Positions 42,366 through 49,855 of a stretch of 64,000 nt of DNA are shown one piece after another (position 1 is the first letter of the stretch; every line of letters begins with the position of its first letter). The notes below the pieces were generated by a model. The model saw only the letters and a list, made by a program, of their open reading frames with translations. It had not been told where the DNA came from and made no database searches. This DNA is from Mesorhizobium sp. Pch-S. GTDB lineage: Bacteria > Pseudomonadota > Alphaproteobacteria > Rhizobiales > Rhizobiaceae. The translations under genes and the position numbers were made by a program. The stretch covers positions 5,603,501 through 5,667,500 of the forward strand of contig NZ_CP029562.1 in NCBI RefSeq assembly GCF_004136315.1. Direction: 5' to 3'.

Positions 42366-43016
42366 TCACGATTTTGCTCCGTTGGTTATGTTCTCGCTGG
42401 TCGCAGGGAACTCGATATGAAGTCCCTCCGTCTTACGAGATATATAAACCCGAGGCGTCTCGAAAAGAAGATCACCCTCGAAGTTGAAAACTTGCACACG
42501 TACAAGAGCGAGTTCGCGTAGTCGTCCGGACTCGGAGAATGCATTTACCCATCCTGCGTAGACGATCTTGTTCTCAAAATCGCGGACGTGGACATACTCC
42601 GCAGCCGCGTCGCCAGAGTTGAAAACGAAATCCCAGACGTCCTCGTCGCCGTATGATTTCGTCGCCTTTATGGTCTGAAGGATGCGCGCCATCAATTTCC
42701 AGTTTATGGCGTACATCCAAAGAACGCTCAGTACCAGGCCGATGCATGTGGCGACGGCAATTTGGATGGCTATTGCGCGGGTGATAACATTCGCTTTGTC
42801 GACTTGTGTAAAATCGACGAACGTAAACTCGTGGCCGACCGCCCAGAACACCACATACGTCACCACGTAGCTGGCAAGTCCGAATAGCAGTGTCCTCGCA
42901 AGGTATTCGACTTGGGTTGGCTTGGTCTTGGATGCGAACTTCGTTTCAAGGTGCGTCCAGAGAACGCCAGGGAGCAACAAAATCGCCAATTGGATCAGGA
43001 ATGGGCTAGGGGTCAT
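42366..43016 (-). CDS. DUF6338-like membrane protein
   Basis: A 216-residue protein with N-terminal hydrophobic segments at about 5-20, 40-65 and 80-105, then a cytosolic domain with LQTIKATKSYGDEDVWDFVF and EFENKIVYAGWVNAFSES-like text typical of DUF6338. It overlaps the RHH gene by 4 nt (ATGA), so both are one leftward operon. Function unknown. Confidence 0.65.
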   Translation of the reverse strand: MTPSPFLIQLAILLLPGVLWTHLETKFASKTKPTQVEYLARTLLFGLASYVVTYVVFWAVGHEFTFVDFTQVDKANVITRAIAIQIAVATCIGLVLSVLWMYAINWKLMARILQTIKATKSYGDEDVWDFVFNSGDAAAEYVHVRDFENKIVYAGWVNAFSESGRLRELALVRVQVFNFEGDLLFETPRVYISRKTEGLHIEFPATSENITNGAKS

Positions 43017-43198
43017 TCGCCAGCCTTGAGATATCCGTGGCTGATGAGCCAATCCCGCAAGATACGGCGTATTACTTCCGGCCGAGATTCTTCTTTGAGA
43101 TCGCGCGCGGCGTCTTCAAGCGGGACCATCAACTCCGGCTGCAGCCTTACCATTATAGGGAGGCCGGTGGCACTTGGGCGCTTGCGTGGCGTTTTCAT
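43013..43198 (-). CDS. Ribbon-helix-helix regulator
   Basis: A 61-residue protein with a beta strand (GLPIMVRLQPEL) followed by two helices (MVPLEDAARDLKEESRPEVI and RRILRDWLISHG), the RHH/CopG layout. It faces the Tat-protein operon across a spacer with two TGATATCA palindromes. Predicted to repress its own operon and possibly the divergent one. Confidence 0.7.
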   Translation of the reverse strand: MKTPRKRPSATGLPIMVRLQPELMVPLEDAARDLKEESRPEVIRRILRDWLISHGYLKAGE

Positions 43199-43240
43199 GA
43201 TATCACGAGTTGACTGACTGATTGTTTGGTGATATCACGA
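43198..43240. promoter_or_regulatory. Paired TGATATCACGA operators and promoter
   Basis: TGATATCACGA occurs at 43198-43208 and 43230-43240, 32 bp apart (about three helical turns). Each has the palindrome TGATATCA. On the plus strand TTGACT (43210-43215) and TATCAC (43233-43238) are 17 bp apart and would drive the operon at 43315. The second site covers that -10. Confidence 0.6.
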
Positions 43241-43314
43241 AATAGTCGGGCCGGAAAGAGGTTGCAGCCTCAATCCAGCCCTAACCGAAACGAAGATCTC
43301 TGGAGGATCATCGA

Positions 43315-43563
43315 ATGGCTGCGAACGCCAATAGCACAACTGCGCCCGCGATTGCGACACTGGCAATTCAGGCTAACGCGGTTTCTGAAACCAAGACAAA
43401 GACCGTCCTGAAACTGGCCGATACCGTTGCCGCGTTGATGCAGGAAATCCACGGGGGAACTTGGCGAGCGTTCGTCGAACACGGCGCAAACTCCGAGTTT
43501 GTGCTGATCCGTCCTCTCAATGAGAAGGCGATCTCCAAGCCCAAGCGCGGCGAGGTGGCGTGA
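43315..43563 (+). CDS. IHGGxW-motif protein, paralogue of 2418-2639
   Basis: An 82-residue protein: a low-complexity Ala/Asn/Thr N-terminus, helix VLKLADTVAALMQEIHGG, then TWRAFVEHGANSEFVLIRP. The C-terminal module matches the one in 2418-2639. Ribosome site GGAGG upstream. It heads the operon of Tat-signal proteins. Function unknown. Confidence 0.65.
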   Translation: MAANANSTTAPAIATLAIQANAVSETKTKTVLKLADTVAALMQEIHGGTWRAFVEHGANSEFVLIRPLNEKAISKPKRGEVA

Positions 43564-43877
43564 TGGGCGACCTTACTCGTCGGCTCTTTCTTCGCCATTC
43601 CCTCGCTGTCGGCGCAACTGCATCCGTTGCCGTGCCTGCATCGAGCGGAGCAACAGCACCGAGACCGGTGCGAGACGTTATCGAAGAACTGGAGGGCCTA
43701 ATCGCCCAACAGACCGGTGTGCGCTGGTCGGTGTTTCTCGCTGCCAACGAAGCGATTGTTATAGACGACCACCCGAGGATGCCGACGATCGCTTTTGGTC
43801 GCCGGGATGACGCCGAATTCTGGAGCAACAAGTACGGCGTGCTCGGGCTTCCGAACTACGGTTGGAGGGTGTTGTGA
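43563..43877 (+). CDS. Small Tat-signal protein 1
   Basis: A 104-residue protein with a twin-arginine signal: TRRLFLRHSLAVG followed by a hydrophobic Ala/Val stretch and an A-x-A site near residue 30. The mature part is about 70 residues (RDVIEELEGLIAQQTGVRWS). Start ATG overlaps the upstream TGA. Expected in the periplasm as a folded protein; no cofactor motif seen. Confidence 0.65.
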   Translation: MGDLTRRLFLRHSLAVGATASVAVPASSGATAPRPVRDVIEELEGLIAQQTGVRWSVFLAANEAIVIDDHPRMPTIAFGRRDDAEFWSNKYGVLGLPNYGWRVL

Positions 43878-44197
43878 TGAACAAACTCACTCGCCGTTCC
43901 ATGGTGAAAGCCATTCCGGCCTGCGGCATGGCGGCTATCGTGCCGAGTGCAGCAACAGCTATTGGTCCCGACAACTCTGTTTTGGAGGCGATCTCAGAAT
44001 GGCGCGCCGCCTACCGCCTCGCTGAAACGACGAATGCGGCGTGGCGAAAGAGCGAGAAATCCAGAAAGATTTTCCCTGGCTTTTCTACGCCCGAGGGTGA
44101 CGTCGCTTACGACGCGGCCGTCGCAGAAAGCAAGGCACGCAACAAACTGCTTTGGGCCATTCTAGGCGAACAACCCGCCTTTGTGATCTCGGCGTGA
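43877..44197 (+). CDS. Small Tat-signal protein 2
   Basis: A 106-residue protein with LTRRSMVKAIPACGMAAIVP and an A-x-A site (ATA) near residue 28. The mature part is helical (VLEAISEWRAAYRLAETTNA). The signal is clearly paralogous to the one at 44210. Translation is coupled to the gene upstream by overlap. Confidence 0.7.
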   Translation: MNKLTRRSMVKAIPACGMAAIVPSAATAIGPDNSVLEAISEWRAAYRLAETTNAAWRKSEKSRKIFPGFSTPEGDVAYDAAVAESKARNKLLWAILGEQPAFVISA

Positions 44198-44209
44198 TTG
44201 GAGGCGATG

Positions 44210-44632
44210 ATGGCAAAAATCACCCGTCGCACTATCATGAAATCGATCCCCACCTACGGGTTGGCGGCTGTCGTTCCGGCCACTGCTGCGGCCATGGATA
44301 GTCCAGATCGCCAGTTGCTGGCCCTCGGCGTCGAATTCGAAGCGAGGTGGAGCGCGGAACGCGCTGTCTATGAGGCGGAAAAGGGACAGGACACTCACGA
44401 ATCGGACGAGCGTTGCAACGCAGCCGCTAGGCAGACGCGGGAAGTTGTCGAGTTGATGACTGGCCATACCGCAAAGACGTTGGCCGGCTATCGTTTGCTG
44501 GCGCGCGCCTACGTTTGGTGTCGTGGCGAAAATCCCGATCAACCGATGGCTGTCTCTTTGGATGGCCCTTACGACACAACCGACAAAGCCATCAGATCCA
44601 ATCTGATCAACAGCCTGCTCGGCCACATCTGA
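44210..44632 (+). CDS. Small Tat-signal protein 3
   Basis: A 140-residue protein with ITRRTIMKSIPTYGLAAVVP and an AAA cleavage region. The mature part is helical, with RWSAERAVYEAEKGQDTH. GGAGG sits 5 nt before ATG 44210. Third member of the tandem set; function unknown. Confidence 0.7.
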   Translation: MAKITRRTIMKSIPTYGLAAVVPATAAAMDSPDRQLLALGVEFEARWSAERAVYEAEKGQDTHESDERCNAAARQTREVVELMTGHTAKTLAGYRLLARAYVWCRGENPDQPMAVSLDGPYDTTDKAIRSNLINSLLGHI

Positions 44633-44758
44633 ACAACTGAATTCCCCGCTGCCATGGGGATGTAACGCGAACGACGAGCTTCTTCGGCTCCGGCGTTCGT
44701 GAAAGCGAACCCCAGTGCGTTACCGGGCTTGGCAGGCCGGACGCCGAAGGAGACCAAA

Positions 44759-45427
44759 ATGCCAATCGCAAAAAAGAATGCGGCACCGCTGTCCGATGCG
44801 GGGATAGAGTTGCCACCGCTGATGATCGACCTCCTGCAGGTAACCCTGATCGGGGATAGCCCACTCATTGTTCATGCTTGGTCCGCCAAGGCCAAGAAGG
44901 AAATGCTCGACAAGCAGATGAAGGTGGCCAAGCCGGCGAAAGAGGCCAAGGACCCGCGTGCCGACTTTGAGGCAAGCATGTACCGTCTGGCTGACGGCGG
45001 CTACGGTTTCCCATCGGTAGCGTTCAAGAACGCCGCTGTCACGGCCGGCACTTCAGTTGCCGGGCTCACTAAGATCCAGGCACGGCAGGCATTTCACATT
45101 CTCGGAGAGGACGCCGATATCGAAGGTGCTTTCGAGGGGGCAATCTCTCGGGTCAATCTCGTTCGTATCGAAGGCGGTGAGCCGACGATGCGCGAAGATA
45201 TGGTTCGAGTTGGTATGGGAACTGCGGATCTCAGGTATCGACCCGAGTTCACAAACTGGAAAACCACCATTCTGGTGCGCTTCAATCGCAACGTGTTGAG
45301 CGAGGCGCAAATCCTCAACCTTCTCAATGTCGCTGGTTTCGCCGTCGGCGTAGGTGAGTGGCGGCCGGAGAAAGACGGTCAGTATGGAATGTTCCATGTG
45401 GCCACCGAAAAGGATCTGGCCCCATGA
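44759..45427 (+). CDS. Conserved phage protein of unknown function, 222 residues
   Basis: It contains LIVHAWSAKAKKEML, GFPSVAFKNAAVTAGTSVAG, REDMVRVGMGTADLRYRPEF and FAVGVGEWRPEKDGQYGMF. I recall this pattern from many temperate phages, always without a known role. It pairs with the next gene by a 4-nt overlap. The beta-rich, Gly-containing layout is reminiscent of RAMP-like folds, which I do not claim. Confidence 0.7.
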   Translation: MPIAKKNAAPLSDAGIELPPLMIDLLQVTLIGDSPLIVHAWSAKAKKEMLDKQMKVAKPAKEAKDPRADFEASMYRLADGGYGFPSVAFKNAAVTAGTSVAGLTKIQARQAFHILGEDADIEGAFEGAISRVNLVRIEGGEPTMREDMVRVGMGTADLRYRPEFTNWKTTILVRFNRNVLSEAQILNLLNVAGFAVGVGEWRPEKDGQYGMFHVATEKDLAP

Positions 45428-45948
45428 CCGCAAAGGCAAAGAATGCACCGAAAATAATCGGCTTTGAGTTTGCGCCAGGAGCTAGGTTCCAATCTGGCGA
45501 TCATCCCGACGCCAACGAAGTCGGGCGGCATATGGAGATGCTGCGGGAGACGTATAGGGGAGAGTTGACCCCCGACGACGTTCTGACGGATGCGGCCAAT
45601 CCAAATAGCCCACTTCATTCCTTCTTCGAGTGGGATGACACGGAGGCGGCTCGGCTTCATCGTTTGGCACAAGCTCGCGGCCTCATTCGGGCAGTGGTTG
45701 CCGTCTATAAACAGCCGGAACAACCTGTGCGGCGCATGCGAGCGTACGTTCATATCAACGAACCCGGAACCCCTCACTATCGAGAGGTTGGGCACGCAAT
45801 GTCGGTCAAATCGACCCGCGATATCGTCCTGAAAACTGCGTGGCGAGAATTCCAGCAATGGCGCCAACGCTATAAGGACCTGAAAGAGTTCGCCGACCTC
45901 TTTGAGGTTGCGGATGAAATCGGCCAAAAGCTGCTTCAAAAGCAGTGA
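45424..45948 (+). CDS. Partner of the conserved phage protein
   Basis: A 174-residue protein: SPLHSFFEWDDTEAARLHRL, then RAYVHINEPGTPHYREV and a helical, charged tail. The gene is translationally coupled to 44759-45427 and this pair seems to travel together. A GC hairpin and a G-rich repeat tract follow. Function unknown. Confidence 0.65.
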   Translation: MTAKAKNAPKIIGFEFAPGARFQSGDHPDANEVGRHMEMLRETYRGELTPDDVLTDAANPNSPLHSFFEWDDTEAARLHRLAQARGLIRAVVAVYKQPEQPVRRMRAYVHINEPGTPHYREVGHAMSVKSTRDIVLKTAWREFQQWRQRYKDLKEFADLFEVADEIGQKLLQKQ

Positions 45949-45976
45949 AATGCGCGGAGCCGGATGCCCGTCCGGC

Positions 45977-46035
45977 TGGCGAGGATCAAGGTATGGCAGG
46001 CAAGGCAAGTAATGGTTGGGTAAGTCAAGTCTAGG
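45977..46035 (+). repeat. Short G-rich tandem repeat tract
   Basis: About 60 bp of degenerate 5-6 nt units related to GGCAAG and GGTTAG (ggcaggcaaggcaagtaatgg, then gggtaagtcaagtctaggtt). It lies between a GC hairpin (45959-45976) and the terminator at 46085. Not a coding region. Confidence 0.5.
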
Positions 46036-46084
46036 TTAGGCCCGGCGAGACTCTCTTCGGCAGGAATAGGGCCAACTGCAATTT

Positions 46085-46110
46085 AGGCGGCTTTCAGGCC
46101 GCCTTTTTCT
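46085..46110 (+). terminator. Rho-independent terminator before lysis cassette
   Basis: A 7-bp stem AGGCGGC / GCCGCCT with TTTCAG loop, followed by TTTTCT. It closes the 44759-45948 unit. The endolysin gene begins 20 bp later, so lysis genes may need antitermination or their own promoter. Confidence 0.85.
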
Positions 46111-46129
46111 TATCTTGAAAGGACAATCC

Positions 46130-46960
46130 ATGACGAACGTGCTCCCAGGCACGGCGACTGCTGCCGTGCGCGACAAATTCTGGGTCTACCGCCCGATGCT
46201 CGATCTCATCGGCCGCTCTGAGGGCACCGACAAGGGGCGGGGCTATAACGAGACCCTTGGCTATGGCGCCTACACCGGCGGCGACGTGGATCTCGTGAGC
46301 ATGACGCTCGACCAGATCGACGCGTTGCAGACGAAGATGCTGGCGAACCGGAGGAACAAGCTGAAGTCTTCGGCGCTCGGCCGGTACCAGATCATCCGCA
46401 CCACGCTCCGCACGATGCGTCAGCAGCTTGGGCTCACCGGCCGGGAGAAGTTCGACGCCGACATGCAGGACCGTCTGGCCTGCTATCTCCTCGGCCAGCG
46501 CGGCATCGACAAGTGGCTCGCTGACCGGCTGAAGCTGGAAACCCTCATCGGCAATCTGGCGCAGGAGTGGGCATCAATCCCGAAGCCGAACGGAAAGGGG
46601 CATTACGAGGGGCAGAACGCCGGCGTGTCCGTGTCCATGGTCAAGGCTGCACTCGCTGAGGTCGCACGCCGTCACGCCGAGGGTCTGCCGAAGGTCGTCG
46701 AGAAGGTGCCTGTCACGGTCGAAACGCCAGTCGTGCCGAAGGAGGTCGACAAGGAGGTGAAGAAGAAGACCGGGCTGTGGGGCTGGCTGACTACGATCTT
46801 CGGCAGCGGCGGCGCTGGTCTCGCCGGGTTCCTCGGCGCCGACTGGCAGACCGTCCTCGCTATCGGTGCGGTCGCCCTGGGCGTGCTTCTCCTCCTCATC
46901 CTGCTTCGCCGACAGATCATCGGGGCGGTGCAGGACATCCGCGGCGCAGTCGAGGGCTGA
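46130..46960 (+). CDS. Endolysin, lambda R-like with C-terminal TM
   Basis: A 276-residue protein. Residues about 18-165 match the lambda R transglycosylase pattern: RSEGTDKGRGY (catalytic Glu31), GYGAYTGGD, SSALGRYQII, WASIPKPNGKGHYEGQ. The C-terminus has a Pro/Val/Lys linker and two hydrophobic segments (about 220-265), so it may be anchored in the membrane. AGGA precedes the ATG. Confidence 0.85.
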   Translation: MTNVLPGTATAAVRDKFWVYRPMLDLIGRSEGTDKGRGYNETLGYGAYTGGDVDLVSMTLDQIDALQTKMLANRRNKLKSSALGRYQIIRTTLRTMRQQLGLTGREKFDADMQDRLACYLLGQRGIDKWLADRLKLETLIGNLAQEWASIPKPNGKGHYEGQNAGVSVSMVKAALAEVARRHAEGLPKVVEKVPVTVETPVVPKEVDKEVKKKTGLWGWLTTIFGSGGAGLAGFLGADWQTVLAIGAVALGVLLLLILLRRQIIGAVQDIRGAVEG

Positions 46961-46962
46961 CC

Positions 46963-47214
46963 ATGTGGGCCTTCCTCACCTCCAGGCTCGGGGTGTCCAT
47001 CATTTGCGGATTGGCCGTTACCGCCATCCTCGGCTGGACCCACTACGAGATGTACGAGACAGGCCGAGCCTATGAGCGCTCGGCCATGCTCAACCGATCC
47101 GTGATCATTCTCCGCGAAAGGAGCAAAACCGATGCCGCAGTTTCTGCGATGGATGATGCTGGGCTGTGCGCTGCTCTCGGTGGCCGCATGTCAGACGCCG
47201 GCTCCTGTGAGTGA
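46963..47214 (+). CDS. Inner-membrane spanin-like protein (Rz-like)
   Basis: An 83-residue protein with one N-terminal transmembrane segment (VSIICGLAVTAILGW) and a periplasmic helix. Its 3' part overlaps the Rz1-like lipoprotein gene in another frame by 83 bp. This arrangement and position after the endolysin suggest an i-spanin. It is shorter than typical Rz. Confidence 0.65.
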   Translation: MWAFLTSRLGVSIICGLAVTAILGWTHYEMYETGRAYERSAMLNRSVIILRERSKTDAAVSAMDDAGLCAALGGRMSDAGSCE

Positions 47215-47344
47215 GTGCGACGGTTGGGCAAAGCTGAAGCCGAGCGCCGATACCCGTCGCGAGATCATCGCCAAGGATCGGCCGTTCGCTGAGCAGGTGG
47301 CGAGCCACAATCAATTCGGCGCTAAGCGCGGGTGCTGGAAATAG
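47132..47344 (+). CDS. Outer-membrane spanin-like lipoprotein (Rz1-like)
   Basis: A 70-residue protein with a lipoprotein signal and lipobox SVAAC (Cys20), a short Pro-containing stretch (QTPAPV) and a polar tail. It begins inside the Rz-like gene in the +1 frame. The two should span the envelope and fuse membranes at lysis. Confidence 0.7.
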   Translation: MPQFLRWMMLGCALLSVAACQTPAPVSECDGWAKLKPSADTRREIIAKDRPFAEQVASHNQFGAKRGCWK

Positions 47345-47350
47345 GGGCAC

Positions 47351-47785
47351 ATGGTGAGCGACATGACCAGATCAGAGCAGATCGTAAATAGCGTCATCAT
47401 CACGGCTATAGCCAGGGTGGCAATGGTGTTCGCCTTGCCGGCGATCTATGCGGCGTTCCAACTCTATTCGAGCCTACAGGCGGCCACGCTCGACCGCATG
47501 AAAACCGACCTCACCAGCCAGATCCTGGCCGCTCAGGCCGTGGCTTCAAGTGCGCAGTCCTCGGCATCGGACGCGTCGACAGCGACGGTTGGTCTATCTA
47601 CGCGCCTCACTGCAGTAGAGACCAAGCAGTCGGAAGCGGCGACGTCGAATGAGAAGTTCCAGACGGCCACGCTCAATCGCCTGGATAGAGTTCAGGATTC
47701 GATTGTCGGGCTCTCCAACACAGTGGCTGCTCTGACGGCTACCCTTCAAGCCGTTGTTGACGAGAAGCGTCGGCGGCCACCGTGA
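47351..47785 (+). CDS. Holin-like membrane protein with coiled coil
   Basis: A 144-residue protein with an N-terminal hydrophobic segment (about 15-38, VIITAIARVAMVFALPAIYA) and a long Ala/Ser/Thr coiled coil, ending in basic residues (EKRRRPP). The position in the lysis cassette suggests a holin or antiholin role. No family is recognised, so this is positional. Confidence 0.5.
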   Translation: MVSDMTRSEQIVNSVIITAIARVAMVFALPAIYAAFQLYSSLQAATLDRMKTDLTSQILAAQAVASSAQSSASDASTATVGLSTRLTAVETKQSEAATSNEKFQTATLNRLDRVQDSIVGLSNTVAALTATLQAVVDEKRRRPP

Positions 47786-47857
47786 CACTTGCGCTCGCCA
47801 CATTGGCCTCCTATCTCGCTTGCCGCACTCGCTTTCGTCGAGCGCGCCTCAGGTAAC

Positions 47858-47890
47858 GCCCGCTCCGGTTCGCCGGGGCGGGCTTTTTTT
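47858..47890 (+). terminator. Strong terminator after lysis cassette
   Basis: An 11-bp stem GCCCGCTCCGG / CCGGGGCGGGC with a TTCG tetraloop (47869-47872) is followed by seven T residues. It should end the late transcript. Confidence 0.92.
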
Positions 47891-47951
47891 GCGTTAGGCT
47901 GGCGCTTCATGCTCAGCCTTTCTCGCAGTCTTATGGGGTCGAAATATTCGG

Positions 47952-48446
47952 CTATTGGCCTCTAGAATCATCAGTGAGGGCGTCTAATGGCTTTCCGTTC
48001 AAAGTTGCGCCCTCAAAACGGCAGTTCGTGAACGCGACGCCTGCCAGGTCAATATTGTCGAAGCGGCTCCCAGAGAGGTTCACGTCATTGACATTCCAAT
48101 TACGCATGTCGACGTCGTTGAATGTTGCGGCTGAGAGATTCACTTGATCAAACATCGCTCTTGAGAAGTTGACGTCGAGGAACTTGGACTCCGATAGGTT
48201 GGCGTCGCTCGCGTCCAATTTTTCGGCCGTCTTGTGAAGTTCGATTACGTCGCCCAGCACTGAAAATGACAAGCGCTTGTCCGTGCTGTCTCTACCGATC
48301 GTTGCGGATAATCTGTTCCAATCTTTCATACCGAATTGCTTTGCGATGAGTTCGAGACACTCGCTGTGGGACAGGTCAATTTGGCGAGCGCTGAGGTTCT
48401 CGCGCAAGGATTTTGCCATGCTCTTGATGCTTGCAGAGCTAAACAT
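47952..48446 (-). CDS. Pentapeptide-repeat cargo protein
   Basis: A 164-residue protein. The N-terminal helical domain (SLRENLSARQIDLSHSECLE, KQFGMKDWNRLSA) is of the kind often labelled glyoxalase-superfamily. The C-terminal half has pentapeptide repeats A(D/N)LXX (SDANLSESKFLDVNFSRAMF). Pentapeptide domains form right-handed beta-helices that can mimic DNA. Leftward and just past the late terminator, so expressed independently. Function unknown. Confidence 0.7.
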   Translation of the reverse strand: MFSSASIKSMAKSLRENLSARQIDLSHSECLELIAKQFGMKDWNRLSATIGRDSTDKRLSFSVLGDVIELHKTAEKLDASDANLSESKFLDVNFSRAMFDQVNLSAATFNDVDMRNWNVNDVNLSGSRFDNIDLAGVAFTNCRFEGATLNGKPLDALTDDSRGQ

Positions 48447-49121
48447 TCCAGTTCCTCAAGGACAATCTGAACGTCAGGGCTCGCGTTGCTGACTGATTGT
48501 CTCAGGCTGGATGTTGGCCGAGATCAAATGTGCATTCACCAATCCGAATTCGGTGCGAGCAGCGGGCTGCACAGCCCTTCCGCCAAGATACACATCCAAA
48601 ACACATCTTCAACTGGAAAAAGACCAGGTAACCACTTGTGGAGATGGCCGGCGAGCCCAAATTGATTGAGTTATCACGGGGAGCGTTCGGCCGTTGAGCC
48701 TCTGGAACCGGCCCGGCATGCGTTGCAGACACACCAGACCGGCCCGGATCGCCAATGGAGAGAGTCGATCAGCGTCATAAAAACCGGGAAGGCGGGTTGC
48801 CGTTCCAAATTGATGCTGCAAAAAAAGCGCCGCCCGGGAGAATGGAGCGGCGCAAGTCACAGGTTGGAGCGTCTATAGAAACGGACTGCGCGGCTCGCGG
48901 TTCGAAAAATCCACTCGGCAGAAACGTAATACCCGGCCGTTGCGGCCAGATGCGAACATTTAGTCGCTTGATGATTTCGGCCCCGAATTAGTGCGGCCGG
49001 CTGGTGTTTACTAACTCACCCGGAGGCAAATTCCAGCCGACCGCAGCGCCGAAGCGCCCTGAGACGATATCAGGGCGAAACACGGTTGGCGACTCAGCCG
49101 AAACGGACTTAGACCGGCGAC
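48447..49121. other. Non-coding stretch, no convincing gene
   Basis: No reading frame here has both a ribosome site and protein-like composition. It holds a minus-strand terminator (48820-48853) and a perfect 8-bp hairpin with a 7-nt loop (CGCCCTGA / TCAGGGCG, 49055-49077) just upstream of the gene at 49122. It may encode a small RNA or be remains of a deleted gene. Confidence 0.5.
48820..48853 (-). terminator. Orphan terminator reading leftward
   Basis: On the minus strand a GCGCCGC / GCGGCGC stem (48827-48833 with 48847-48853) is followed by seven T residues (48820-48826). No coding gene ends near it on that strand. Confidence 0.75.
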
Positions 49122-49343
49122 ATGAAAGCGACCGTTGATCCCGAAACCCGCACGTTCACTCTCTTAGCCGACGGCAAGGGTAGTAGGTGGATTGGACAAT
49201 ATCCGATCGCGGACTATGAAAAGTGGGTGAGGTTCTACGCAGAACAACAGGAACGCTATGCGCCGCACGCGCAGTCTTATCAGCCTGCCGTTGATGCCTT
49301 GGCGAGCATTGCTGACCAGATTCGCCTTTTGCGAGGCTGCTAG
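49122..49343 (+). CDS. Hypothetical protein, 73 residues
   Basis: A small soluble protein (VDPETRTFTLLADGKGSRWI ...). It lies after a perfect hairpin and converges with 49345-49539 with one base between. No ribosome site stands out. Function unknown. Confidence 0.45.
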   Translation: MKATVDPETRTFTLLADGKGSRWIGQYPIADYEKWVRFYAEQQERYAPHAQSYQPAVDALASIADQIRLLRGC

Positions 49344-49344
49344 C

Positions 49345-49539
49345 CTATCGCACGTCCAAGTAGGCCGCTTTCGGATCGTATGGCACGACCTTCGTAATGC
49401 GATCCCAATCGCAGGGGATCTTGGTTCGCTGGCCGTTTATGTCGACCGTGAATATCCCCATGTCATCCCACACGTCGATGACGGATACCTCGATCGTAAC
49501 CTTGTCGCCCGTTTTGAGCTTGCGTGCTTTCTTGGCCAT
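49345..49539 (-). CDS. Small beta-rich hypothetical protein
   Basis: A 64-residue protein (KVTIEVSVIDVWDDMGIFTV ...) with a basic N-terminus, resembling a small beta barrel. The ribosome site AAGGGGGAAC is good. It is the last gene of the leftward operon that begins at 51626. Confidence 0.55.
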   Translation of the reverse strand: MAKKARKLKTGDKVTIEVSVIDVWDDMGIFTVDINGQRTKIPCDWDRITKVVPYDPKAAYLDVR

Positions 49540-49569
49540 GTTCCCCCTTATGCTGGCCTGAGTTATTCA

Positions 49570-49815
49570 TCACGGCGGCGGAAGGCGCATGCGCGCCCGC
49601 ATGATAGCTAACTCTGTCTCGAGCTCGGCGTTGGCTTCATTGGTCAGATCATTGGCAGAGAGCAGGGCTACGAAAGCGGCGCGGATTTCCTCGCGCGTCC
49701 AGCCTACCGCCGTCAGTTCGTCGAAGAGAATTTCAAACCCGGGCGTAAGCGCTTCCTGGCAGTCGATCTGCCTGTCTGGATATGGATCCTGGCGCTTTGG
49801 CGGATTGAACCACAT
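49570..49815 (-). CDS. Hypothetical protein, 81 residues
   Basis: A helical protein (GFEILFDELTAVGWTREEIR, AAFVALLSANDLTNEANAEL). It is a member of the leftward set. No family recognised. Confidence 0.5.
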   Translation of the reverse strand: MWFNPPKRQDPYPDRQIDCQEALTPGFEILFDELTAVGWTREEIRAAFVALLSANDLTNEANAELETELAIMRARMRLPPP

Positions 49816-49855
49816 GGCGGCACTGTATCGCCAATTGTAAGCCGGTCAACGGATG

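Noticed and set aside
45977..46035. CRISPR array
   Set aside because: Units are 5-6 nt and degenerate with no spacers and no cas genes nearby.
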